Assembly: GCF_009857605.1 (NCBI RefSeq)
Contig: NZ_WWCT01000002.1
Location: 124,001 to 188,000, forward strand
DNA: 64,000 nucleotides
From: Duganella levis
Lineage (GTDB): Bacteria > Pseudomonadota > Gammaproteobacteria > Burkholderiales > Burkholderiaceae_D
Reading direction: 5' to 3'
Positions 1 to 9,760 of the stretch are shown piece after piece; positions within the stretch are counted from its first letter, which is position 1; every line of letters starts with the position of its first letter. The position numbers and the translations under genes are program-made. The notes under the pieces were generated by a model that saw nothing but the letters and a program-made list of their open reading frames with translations, made no database searches and was not told the DNA's origin.

Positions 1-336
1 GGCGGCTTTGCCCGCGCCGATGAATTGCTGAAGTCCGGTGCGGAGTTCACGGCGGTGTTTTGCGCCAATGATGAAATGGCGGTGGGAGCGTTGTCGCTGT
101 TCCAGAAGCAGGGCGTCCAGGTGCCGGAGCAGGTGTCGGTACTGAGCTACGATGATACGCACAGCGCGGAGTTCACCGCGCCGCAGCTGACCAGCGTGCA
201 TATCCCGTGGAGCGAGATGACCTTGAACGGGCTGAATTATTTGCTCAACCACTGCTACGGCCTGAAACGGCCGGTCACGCGGGAATATCAGCTGCACGTG
301 ACTGAAAGGGCTTCGCTGACGGCGCTGAAGCAGTAA
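1..336 (+). CDS. LacI-family transcriptional regulator, C-terminal part (5' end outside window)
   Basis: The reading frame is open from the first base, so only the last ~111 residues are present. They match the C-terminal sugar-binding (periplasmic-binding-protein-like) domain of LacI/GalR regulators: an FCANDEMAVGAL stretch, then VSVLSYDD, then TSVHIPWSEM, the usual order in this family. The DNA-binding helix-turn-helix must lie upstream of the window. It is followed directly by a GH5 glucanase with a LacI-type operator in front of it, so it is inferred to be the local repressor of the glucan-utilisation genes, released by a sugar ligand. The ligand cannot be read from the sequence. Confidence 0.85.
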   Translation, partial: GGFARADELLKSGAEFTAVFCANDEMAVGALSLFQKQGVQVPEQVSVLSYDDTHSAEFTAPQLTSVHIPWSEMTLNGLNYLLNHCYGLKRPVTREYQLHVTERASLTALKQ

Positions 337-392
337 AACGGCGTAAATAAAAGGAGCATGCGCTAGCCGCTTGCTCTTTTTTTACAGTATAT

Positions 393-406
393 TGGAAACG
401 ATTCCA
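393..406. promoter_or_regulatory. LacI/GalR-type operator upstream of the GH5 gene
   Basis: TGGAAACGATTCCA is a near-palindrome with the central CG typical of LacI-family operators. It lies 26 bases before the GH5 start codon and just after the end of a LacI-type regulator gene. A perfect copy of the same motif occurs at 30457-30472. Binding is inferred. Confidence 0.6.
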
Positions 407-432
407 TATTGAATGGAACAGGGGGAGACAAG

Positions 433-1734
433 ATGCTGATAAAACGATTACTTAAAACGGCCGGATTGGCGGCGTGGCTGCTGGCCAGCGCAGTGCATGT
501 GCCGACTCAGGCGCAGACCACTGCGCTGCCGATGCTGCACACGGAAGGCACCAAATGGCTGGCGGCGGACGGCACGCAGCCGGCGCTGCGGGGCATCAAT
601 CTGGGCAATTACCTGATCCAGGAATTCTGGATGATGGGGCAGGAAACCAAGGCGGTCGACGACCAGTGCAAGCTGGAAGCGGTGCTCGACAAGCGCTTCG
701 GCTACGAAGAGCGCCAGCGCCTGTACACGCTGTTCCGCGACAACTGGATCAAGCAGCGCGACTGGGACATGCTGCCCAAGATGAATCTGAACCTGGTGCG
801 CCTGCCGTTCATCTACAGCGTGGTGGAGGACGAGAAGAACCCGCGCCACCTGCGCGCCGACGCCTGGAATTATCTGGACAACGCCATCGACCAGGCCGAG
901 AAGCGCGGCATCTACGTGATCCTCGACCTGCACGGCGCCGTCGGCAGCCAGGGTTGGGAGCACCACAGCGGCTGCGTGGGCCAGAACAAATACTGGGACA
1001 CGCCGGAATACCAGGAGCGCACCATCTGGCTGTGGCAGCAGATCGCCGCGCGCTACAAGGACCGCAGCGCGGTGGCCGGCTACAGCATCCTGAACGAACC
1101 ATGGGGCACCACGCCGGAGAACCTGGCGGTGGTGATGGGCACCTTGTACAAGGCGATTCGCGAGGTCGATCAAAACCATGTGATCATCCTGCCCGGCCAT
1201 AACAAGGGCATCGACGCCTACGGCAAACCATCCGAGCATGGCATGAGCAACGTCGCCTTCGAGATGCATCCGTATCCCGGCCACTTCGGCTGGGGCAAGC
1301 CGGGACTGGCCGTGCACAAAGATTGGCTGCAATGCACGGGCGAAGGTGACAACGTTTGCAAATGGAAGACCAAGCTCGATGCGCTGGACACCGCGTTCTT
1401 CGTCGGCGAGTTCCAGCCGTGGGCCTTCATGGGCGCCGAGAACGGCGGCCAGGTCATGCGCGTCACCTATGACACCTACGTCGCCAATGGCTGGGCCAGC
1501 ACCGCGTGGGCCTACAAGCGCCTGTCCAACAAGGGCGGGCAGGGCGTAGGCACCTGGGGCCTGGTGGCCAACGCGCCCGGCGCCAGCATTCCCCAACTCG
1601 ATTTCAACAAGGCCTCACTGGCCGAGATTGAAAACCTATTCCGCCTGTTTGGCAGCGTGCCGTATCAACCGCAGCAAACCGCCATCAAATGGATGAACGC
1701 TCCTGTTCCACCTACACCTTTCGCTAAAAAATAA
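433..1734 (+). CDS. Secreted glycoside hydrolase family 5 (glucanase)
   Basis: A 433-residue protein that hydrolyses beta-glucans. The ATG at 433 is chosen because GGGGGAGA lies just upstream and translation from it begins with a clean signal peptide (MLIKRLLK, hydrophobic core, cut near AQA); an in-frame TTG at 409 lacks this spacing. The GH5 fold is shown by ILDLHGAVGSQ, the acid/base Glu222 in ILNEPWG and the nucleophile Glu326 in FFVGEFQPW. The overall layout resembles exo-beta-1,3-glucanase or cellulase subfamilies; exact substrate is uncertain. It starts a block with GH1, GH3 and a sugar transporter, consistent with extracellular glucan breakdown feeding import of short oligosaccharides. 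Confidence 0.88.
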   Translation: MLIKRLLKTAGLAAWLLASAVHVPTQAQTTALPMLHTEGTKWLAADGTQPALRGINLGNYLIQEFWMMGQETKAVDDQCKLEAVLDKRFGYEERQRLYTLFRDNWIKQRDWDMLPKMNLNLVRLPFIYSVVEDEKNPRHLRADAWNYLDNAIDQAEKRGIYVILDLHGAVGSQGWEHHSGCVGQNKYWDTPEYQERTIWLWQQIAARYKDRSAVAGYSILNEPWGTTPENLAVVMGTLYKAIREVDQNHVIILPGHNKGIDAYGKPSEHGMSNVAFEMHPYPGHFGWGKPGLAVHKDWLQCTGEGDNVCKWKTKLDALDTAFFVGEFQPWAFMGAENGGQVMRVTYDTYVANGWASTAWAYKRLSNKGGQGVGTWGLVANAPGASIPQLDFNKASLAEIENLFRLFGSVPYQPQQTAIKWMNAPVPPTPFAKK

Positions 1735-1735
1735 T

Positions 1736-3082
1736 ATGACCATGATTACGCGTACCGACTTTGCCAGCGACTTCCTGTGGGGCGTCTCCACATCGGCCTA
1801 TCAGATCGAGGGCGCCGCCGCCGTCGATGGCCGCGTCCCATCGATCTGGGACACCTTCAGCGAGACGCCGGGCAAAATCCGCGACGGCGCTACCGGCGCC
1901 GTGGCCTGCGACCACTATCACCGCTGGGAAGAAGATCTCGACCTGGCGCAGTCGATGGGCCTCAACTCCTACCGCTTCTCGATTGCGTGGACGCGCATCT
2001 TCAACGGCGTCAATGCGGAGCCGAACGCCAAAGGGCTGGAGTTCTATTCCAAACTGGTGGACGGCATGCTGGCGCGCGGTTTGCAGCCCTGGTGCACGCT
2101 GTATCACTGGGATCTGCCGCAGTACCTGCAAGACCAGGGCGGCTGGAACAACCGCGCCACCATCGACGCCTATCTGCACTACGTCGATGTGATCACCAAG
2201 CATCTGGGTAGCCGCATCAAGCACTGGATCACGCACAACGAGCCATGGTGCACGGCCATGCACGGCAACTGGGACGGCATGCACGCGCCGGGCAACAAGA
2301 ACCTGCCGCTGGCGCTGCAGGTCTGCCACAACGTGCTGGTGTCGCATGGCCGCGCCGTGCCGCTGATCCGCGCCAATGCGCCGGGCGCGCAAATCGGCAT
2401 CGCATTAAGCCTGCATCCGATCAAGGCCGGTAGCGACAGCGCGGCCGATCTGGCGGCGGTATCGCGCCACGACGCGCTGCGCAACCGCTGGTTCCTCGAT
2501 GTGCTGTATGGCCGCGGCTATCCTGCCGAAGCGCTGGCGCTGGTGGGCGCGGACGCGCCGGTCGTGGAAGCGGGCGACCTGGACGCCATCGCCGTGCCGT
2601 GCGATTTTCTCGGCGTGAATTACTACTTCCCGGAAGTGGTGGTCGATGCGCCGGATGAATATCCGCTGCGCACCCGCATCATCCATCCGGAAGGCCGCCA
2701 ACGCACCGACTTTGGCTGGGAAGTCTCGCCGGAAGGTCTGATCTCGCTGCTGGAGCGCGTGGCGCGCGATTATCCGACCGGCGACTTGTACGTGACCGAA
2801 AACGGCTCGTCCTACGACGACCATCTGAACGCCGACGGCACAGTGACCGACACCGCCCGCCGCGATTACCTGATCCGCCACCTGACCGCGATGCGCGATG
2901 CGATTAGCGCAGGCGGCAATATCAAAGGCTATTTCGCATGGAGCCTGCTGGATAACTTTGAATGGGCGGAAGGCTATCTGCGTCGCTTCGGCCTGACCTA
3001 CATCGACTACCCGACGCAGCGCCGCATCGTCAAACAAAGCGGCGAATGGTACAGCGCCTTCGTGCGCGGCCAGAACTCATAA
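1736..3082 (+). CDS. Beta-glucosidase, GH1 family
   Basis: 448 residues, the usual size of bacterial GH1 beta-glucosidases. No signal peptide, so it should act in the cytoplasm on imported cellobiose or laminari-oligosaccharides, releasing glucose. The N-terminal FLWGVSTSAYQIEGA signature, the acid/base Glu169 in THNEPWC and the nucleophile Glu355 in VTENGSS are all present, as is the C-terminal WSLLDNFEWAEGY substrate-binding stretch. It begins one base after the GH5 stop codon, so the two are cotranscribed. A second ATG two codons downstream (1742) could also be used. The first 15 bases equal the start of E. coli lacZ, which looks like chance. Confidence 0.93.
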   Translation: MTMITRTDFASDFLWGVSTSAYQIEGAAAVDGRVPSIWDTFSETPGKIRDGATGAVACDHYHRWEEDLDLAQSMGLNSYRFSIAWTRIFNGVNAEPNAKGLEFYSKLVDGMLARGLQPWCTLYHWDLPQYLQDQGGWNNRATIDAYLHYVDVITKHLGSRIKHWITHNEPWCTAMHGNWDGMHAPGNKNLPLALQVCHNVLVSHGRAVPLIRANAPGAQIGIALSLHPIKAGSDSAADLAAVSRHDALRNRWFLDVLYGRGYPAEALALVGADAPVVEAGDLDAIAVPCDFLGVNYYFPEVVVDAPDEYPLRTRIIHPEGRQRTDFGWEVSPEGLISLLERVARDYPTGDLYVTENGSSYDDHLNADGTVTDTARRDYLIRHLTAMRDAISAGGNIKGYFAWSLLDNFEWAEGYLRRFGLTYIDYPTQRRIVKQSGEWYSAFVRGQNS

Positions 3083-3103
3083 TCACAACGGAGACAATAC
3101 GTA

Positions 3104-5629
<2,526 letters not shown>

Positions 5630-5653
5630 ATAAAACAAGGAGAAAGTAAAAGT

Positions 5654-6958
5654 ATGGAACACTATTCGCAAGCTGCCCCGGTAGCATCCGGGCAGCCGAA
5701 GGGGGAGCACCAGACGGGCAGCTACACCGGTCCGCTGGTCATCGTCACCATCCTGTTTTTCATGTGGGGTCTGCTGACGTCCCTGAATGACGTGCTGATT
5801 CCCCACCTGAAGGCGGTCTACACGCTGACCTATGTGCAGGCGATGCTGGTGCAGTTCTGCTTCTTCGGCGCGTACTTCATCGTGTCGCTGCCGGCGGGGA
5901 TGCTGATCAAGAAGATCGGCTACCAGAACGGCGCCGTGGCTGGCCTGACGATTGCTGCTGCCGGTTGCGCGCTGTTCTATCCAGCGGCCACCAGCGGCTA
6001 CACGCTGTTCCTGATCGCCTTCTTCGTGCTGGCGGGCGGCATCACCATTTTGCAGGTGGCGGCCAATCCATACGTGGCGGTGCTGGGCGATCCGCGCACC
6101 GCATCCAGCCGCCTGACGTTGACCCAGGCGTTCAACTCGCTGGGCACCACCGTGGCGCCGTTCCTGGGCGGGATGCTGATCCTGGCCGGCGGCGTTCTCA
6201 GTTCGTCCGACCTGGCGAAGTTCAGCGCCGACCAGCTGGCGGCTTACAACGCTGCGCAGGCTACCGCCGTGCAAGGTCCATATCTGGCGCTGGCTGCCGC
6301 GCTGCTGCTGTTGGCGATCCTGTTCGCGCTGGCGCGCCTGCCGAAGATTGCCGACGCAGAGGCGGCGCCGGGCGAAGCGCAAGGCACGTTTGCCGATGTG
6401 CTCAAGCACCGTCACCTGGCGCTGGGCGCGGTGGCGATCTTCCTGTACGTCGGTGGTGAAGTCAGCATCGGCAGCTTCCTGATCAACTTCCTCGGCGAAC
6501 CGCACGTGGCCGGCCTGACGGCGGCCGAAGCGTCGCACTACGTTGGCTACTACTGGATGGGCGCGATGATCGGCCGCTTCATCGGCTTCGTCGTGATGCA
6601 GAAGGTCAGTCCGGGCAAGGCGCTGGCGTTCAATGCGGCGGCGGTGATTGTGCTGGTGCTGACGGCGATCTTCAGCCAGGGCGACGTGGCCAAGTGGTCG
6701 ATCGTGACGGTGGGCCTGTTCAACTCCATCATGTTCCCGACCATCTTCTCGATGGCGCTGAACAAACTGGGTCCGCTGACCGGCCAGGGGTCGGGCGTGT
6801 TGTGCATGGCGATTGTGGGCGGCGCGCTGGTGCCGTTCGCGCAAGGCTTGCTGGCCGATCACCTCAGTTTGCAGGTGTCGTTCTTCGTGCCGGCCGCGTG
6901 CTACCTGTTCATCCTGTACTTCGGTCTGAAGTACGCCAATATGTACAACGAAAAATAG
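5654..6958 (+). CDS. MFS sugar transporter, FucP/GluP family
   Basis: 434 residues with about 12 hydrophobic membrane segments. LFFMWGLLTSLNDVLIPHLK near the start and LQVAANPYVAVLG in the fourth or fifth helix are hallmarks of the fucose/glucose/galactose:H+ symporter family. It is an inner-membrane importer, here presumably for glucose or short glucosides released by the secreted hydrolases. It follows the GH3 gene by 24 bases with AGGAGA before the start, and appears to be the last gene of the glucan operon. Substrate is inferred from neighbours only. Confidence 0.88.
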   Translation: MEHYSQAAPVASGQPKGEHQTGSYTGPLVIVTILFFMWGLLTSLNDVLIPHLKAVYTLTYVQAMLVQFCFFGAYFIVSLPAGMLIKKIGYQNGAVAGLTIAAAGCALFYPAATSGYTLFLIAFFVLAGGITILQVAANPYVAVLGDPRTASSRLTLTQAFNSLGTTVAPFLGGMLILAGGVLSSSDLAKFSADQLAAYNAAQATAVQGPYLALAAALLLLAILFALARLPKIADAEAAPGEAQGTFADVLKHRHLALGAVAIFLYVGGEVSIGSFLINFLGEPHVAGLTAAEASHYVGYYWMGAMIGRFIGFVVMQKVSPGKALAFNAAAVIVLVLTAIFSQGDVAKWSIVTVGLFNSIMFPTIFSMALNKLGPLTGQGSGVLCMAIVGGALVPFAQGLLADHLSLQVSFFVPAACYLFILYFGLKYANMYNEK

Positions 6959-7088
6959 GCTTTTCTTGTTCGATGCCGTTGCGATTTAGGTAAGCACTAC
7001 TAATCGCGGCGGTTTTTGATCGCGCGCATGTGCCCCGGTTGTTTTGATTGCCTAGACTCGGCTCATTACAACTGAGGGAGTGTGCATC

Positions 7089-8648
7089 ATGACTAAAGCG
7101 TATTTGATCGGCAGCGGCATCGGTTCCTTGGCCGCTGCGGCCTTCATGATTCGCGACGCCGGCGTGGCCGGCAGCGACATCACCATCTTCGAAGCGCTGC
7201 CGCTCGCCGGCGGCAGTCTCGATGGCGGCGGCAACCCGGATAGCGGCTACACGCTGCGCGGCGGCCGCATGCTCACCACCGACAACTATGAGTGCACCTG
7301 GGATCTGTTCAAGAGCATCCCGTCGCTGGAGCATCCCGGCCAGACGGTGTACGACGAAACCATCACCTTCAATGAGCTGCACAAGTCGCACTCGCGCGCG
7401 CGGCTTGTGGACCGCAACCGCTTCAAGGTCGATGTCACGTCGATGGGCTTTTCCATGCAGGACCGGCTGGAGCTGGTGAATTTGGAGGAGGCCGATGAAA
7501 AACACCTGGGCGACAGCGCCATTACTGACTGGCTGTCGCCGGAATTCTTCGAGACCAAATTCTGGTATATGTGGGCGACCACCTTTGCCTTCCAGCCGTG
7601 GCATAGCGCGGTGGAGTTCAAGCGCTACCTGCGCCGCTTCATGATGGAGTTCTCGCGCATCGAGACGCTGGCGGGCGTCAAGCGCACCGTCTACAACCAA
7701 TACGATTCGTTTGTGCGGCCGTTGCAGCATTGGTTGCAGCAGCAGGGCGTGCAGGTGGTGTTCGGCGCCAGGGTTGACGATCTGTCGTTGAGCGACGATG
7801 CCTCGACGGTCACCGCGATCCGCTATGTGCGCGATGGCGAAGCCCAAACCATTCAAGTGGCGCCGGGCGATCTGGTGTTCTTCCAGAATGGTTCGATGAC
7901 CGATGCGTCGAGCTACGGCACGATGCACAGCGCGCCGCCCAAGCTGGACAAGCGCGATAGCCAGGGCTGGGCGTTGTGGGAGAAGCTGGCGCAGGGACGG
8001 CCGCAGTTCGGCAATCCGGCCGCGTTCAATTCCAGCATTCCGGAATCGTGGTGGGAGTCGTTCACCGTCACGCTGAAAGACGCGGCGTTCTTCGACCGCA
8101 TGGAGAAGTTTAGCGGCAACGTGGCCGGCACCGGCGGGCTGGTGACCTTTAAGGATTCCAACTGGTTCATGTCGGTGGTGCTGGCGCATCAGCCGCACTT
8201 TGCCGGACAGCCGGAGGGCGTGCAGGTGTTCTGGGGTTATGGCCTGCATCCGGACCGCATCGGCAACTTCGTCGCCAAGCCGATGGCTGAATGCAGCGGC
8301 GAAGAGATCCTGCGCGAGTTGTGCGGCCATCTGAATTTCGACTACGACGAAGTGATGTCGAGCGCTAACTGCATCCCGTGCCGCATGCCCTACATCACCA
8401 GCATGTTCATGCCGCGCCAGTACAGCGACCGTCCACTACCGGTGCCGGCGGGTTCGCGCAACCTGGCGTTTGTCAGCCAGTTCGTTGAGGTGGCGGAGGA
8501 TGTGGTGTTCACCGTCGAATACTCGGTGCGCGCAGCGCAGACAGCGGTCTACCAGCTGCTGAACGTGCAACGCGAAGTCCCCCGCGTCACGCCGCACGAC
8601 GAGTCGCTGAAGGTGAAATTTGACGCGGTGATCAAGGCCTTCAAATAA
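7089..8648 (+). CDS. ohyA: Oleate hydratase
   Basis: 519 residues. It adds water to the cis-9 double bond of oleate to give 10-hydroxystearate, using FAD as a structural cofactor. The N-terminal dinucleotide motif is IGSGIGSLAAAAFM (residues ~7-20), followed by LAGGSLDGGG and RGGRMLTTDNYECTWDL, conserved in oleate hydratases/myosin-cross-reactive antigens; the C-terminal FVSQFVEVAEDVVFTVEYSVR is also typical. The ATG at 7089 is chosen because GAGGGAG lies 8 bases upstream; an in-frame GTG at 7080 overlaps that ribosome site. It stands alone between the glucan operon and a convergent small gene. A role in detoxifying host or environmental fatty acids is inferred. Confidence 0.93.
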   Translation: MTKAYLIGSGIGSLAAAAFMIRDAGVAGSDITIFEALPLAGGSLDGGGNPDSGYTLRGGRMLTTDNYECTWDLFKSIPSLEHPGQTVYDETITFNELHKSHSRARLVDRNRFKVDVTSMGFSMQDRLELVNLEEADEKHLGDSAITDWLSPEFFETKFWYMWATTFAFQPWHSAVEFKRYLRRFMMEFSRIETLAGVKRTVYNQYDSFVRPLQHWLQQQGVQVVFGARVDDLSLSDDASTVTAIRYVRDGEAQTIQVAPGDLVFFQNGSMTDASSYGTMHSAPPKLDKRDSQGWALWEKLAQGRPQFGNPAAFNSSIPESWWESFTVTLKDAAFFDRMEKFSGNVAGTGGLVTFKDSNWFMSVVLAHQPHFAGQPEGVQVFWGYGLHPDRIGNFVAKPMAECSGEEILRELCGHLNFDYDEVMSSANCIPCRMPYITSMFMPRQYSDRPLPVPAGSRNLAFVSQFVEVAEDVVFTVEYSVRAAQTAVYQLLNVQREVPRVTPHDESLKVKFDAVIKAFK

Positions 8649-9113
8649 TTACGCCAAGACCCCGATCAGTTTCTGCATCGGGGGCAGCGGAATCAATGCC
8701 TCAGGCTCGTCGATTTCCAGCACCACATCGTTGTACGCGACGGGCCGCAGATGCTCGACTTCCGTGGTATCGGAAAGTCGCGCTTCATCAAGCAATTGCT
8801 GCAGCGATGCGGCATCCATCTGATTGAGTTTGGCAAGCAGCGCGCCATACTTCCTGACGTCAGCTTCGTTGGCCGCTATACGCTCCGCAGGGCGTATAGC
8901 CAAGTTCATGCAGCCGAGCACGGCAAATGTGGCCAGTAGCCATGCCGATTGCGCCGGTAGTTGCGCCGCGAGGGTCGCTACTGCACTACTGCCTGCGAGC
9001 AAGCTCATAAAGGTGAGCAAGGTCTGAATGCGGCGATAAAAGCGCGCCGTGCGTTGGCACAATCGCTGCGCGTAGCGGAAATTAAAGTAGAGCTCTTCCT
9101 TGTCTTCATCCAT
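8649..9113 (-). CDS. Small two-helix membrane protein of unknown function (SLATT-like layout)
   Basis: 154 residues, not recognised with certainty. It starts with a charged, aromatic-rich helix (YFNFRYAQRLCQRTARFYRR), then two adjacent hydrophobic helices (residues ~33-55 and ~58-75), then a soluble helical tail rich in Leu and Glu. That order, a short basic helix, a tight 2-TM hairpin and cytoplasmic helices, recalls the SLATT family of 2-TM effector domains, but no decisive motif is visible. A good ribosome site (GGGAG) precedes the ATG. Its stop codon abuts the ohyA stop codon, so the two genes converge with no space. The 173 bases upstream hold no other gene that can be supported. Confidence 0.55.
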   Translation of the reverse strand: MDEDKEELYFNFRYAQRLCQRTARFYRRIQTLLTFMSLLAGSSAVATLAAQLPAQSAWLLATFAVLGCMNLAIRPAERIAANEADVRKYGALLAKLNQMDAASLQQLLDEARLSDTTEVEHLRPVAYNDVVLEIDEPEALIPLPPMQKLIGVLA

Positions 9114-9286
9114 GATCAGCTCCCTTCTTCGGTGGCTGCGGCGTGGCAGGCATTGTATGCCTTTCCGCGCCTTCTTGATGGGCGCACGATTCCCATCATG
9201 GCCTCGCTATTTGAGGCCGCTTTGCGGTGGATCAGAAGGGAAATGCTGCGCCATCGGCTGGGTGGCCGATGGCGCGAGAGGCGCGC

Positions 9287-9754
9287 TTACAGGAAGCGGT
9301 CGATGATTTTTTTGCTGTGCTTGTCCAGATCGCGCAGGTCGCGGATCAGGTAGTGGATGCCGTGGATGTCGGAGATCAGCAGCGTGTCGATGGTCAGGCG
9401 GCGGATGTCTTCTTCGCCACGCAGCACGAACTCGGTGTCGCCGCGGTCGGTCTTCACCGACCAGGTGCACGGCGTGGCGTAGCTGGTCACGCTGTTGATG
9501 CGCGAAATCTCCGGCATGAATTCGCGGCCGCTCAATTCCTCGCTCACCAGCGCGCCGATGGCCGGCGGCAGGTCGCTGATCACATCGATCCACGCCACTT
9601 CCTTGCCATCGGTGTTAAGCAGCGAGATGCCGTCTTCCGGCGCCTGCACCGGGAATGCGCGCACCGGCGATACGCCTTCGTGCACCACGCCTTCGGTGGT
9701 GGTCAGCACCAGCCGGCCGAAGGAATTGCGGGTCAGTTCAAATGTCGTCGTCAT
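9287..9754 (-). CDS. Cyanophycin-associated DUF1854 protein
   Basis: 155 residues, matching in length and in its C-terminal DIHGIHYLIRDLRDLDKHS stretch the DUF1854 proteins that sit beside cyanophycin synthetase genes in betaproteobacteria. No signal peptide or membrane segment. It is the second gene of a two-gene operon with the ABC transporter (6-base gap), transcribed divergently from cphA'. Biochemical function is unknown; the context suggests a role in synthesis, export or turnover of cyanophycin or its dipeptides. Confidence 0.75.
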   Translation of the reverse strand: MTTTFELTRNSFGRLVLTTTEGVVHEGVSPVRAFPVQAPEDGISLLNTDGKEVAWIDVISDLPPAIGALVSEELSGREFMPEISRINSVTSYATPCTWSVKTDRGDTEFVLRGEEDIRRLTIDTLLISDIHGIHYLIRDLRDLDKHSKKIIDRFL

Positions 9755-9760
9755 AATCTG

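Noticed and set aside
448..1596. Long open frame opposite the GH5 gene
   Set aside because: It mirrors a well-supported GH5 gene, has no ribosome site or family features, and arises from high-GC codon bias. The same holds for long antisense frames over sdhA, gltA, odhA, acnA, cphA' and cphA.
9114..9286. Possible 27-residue peptide between the 2-TM gene and the DUF1854 gene
   Set aside because: A frame reading MMGIVRPSRR... ends next to the ribosome site of the 2-TM gene, but has no ribosome site of its own and no recognisable feature.
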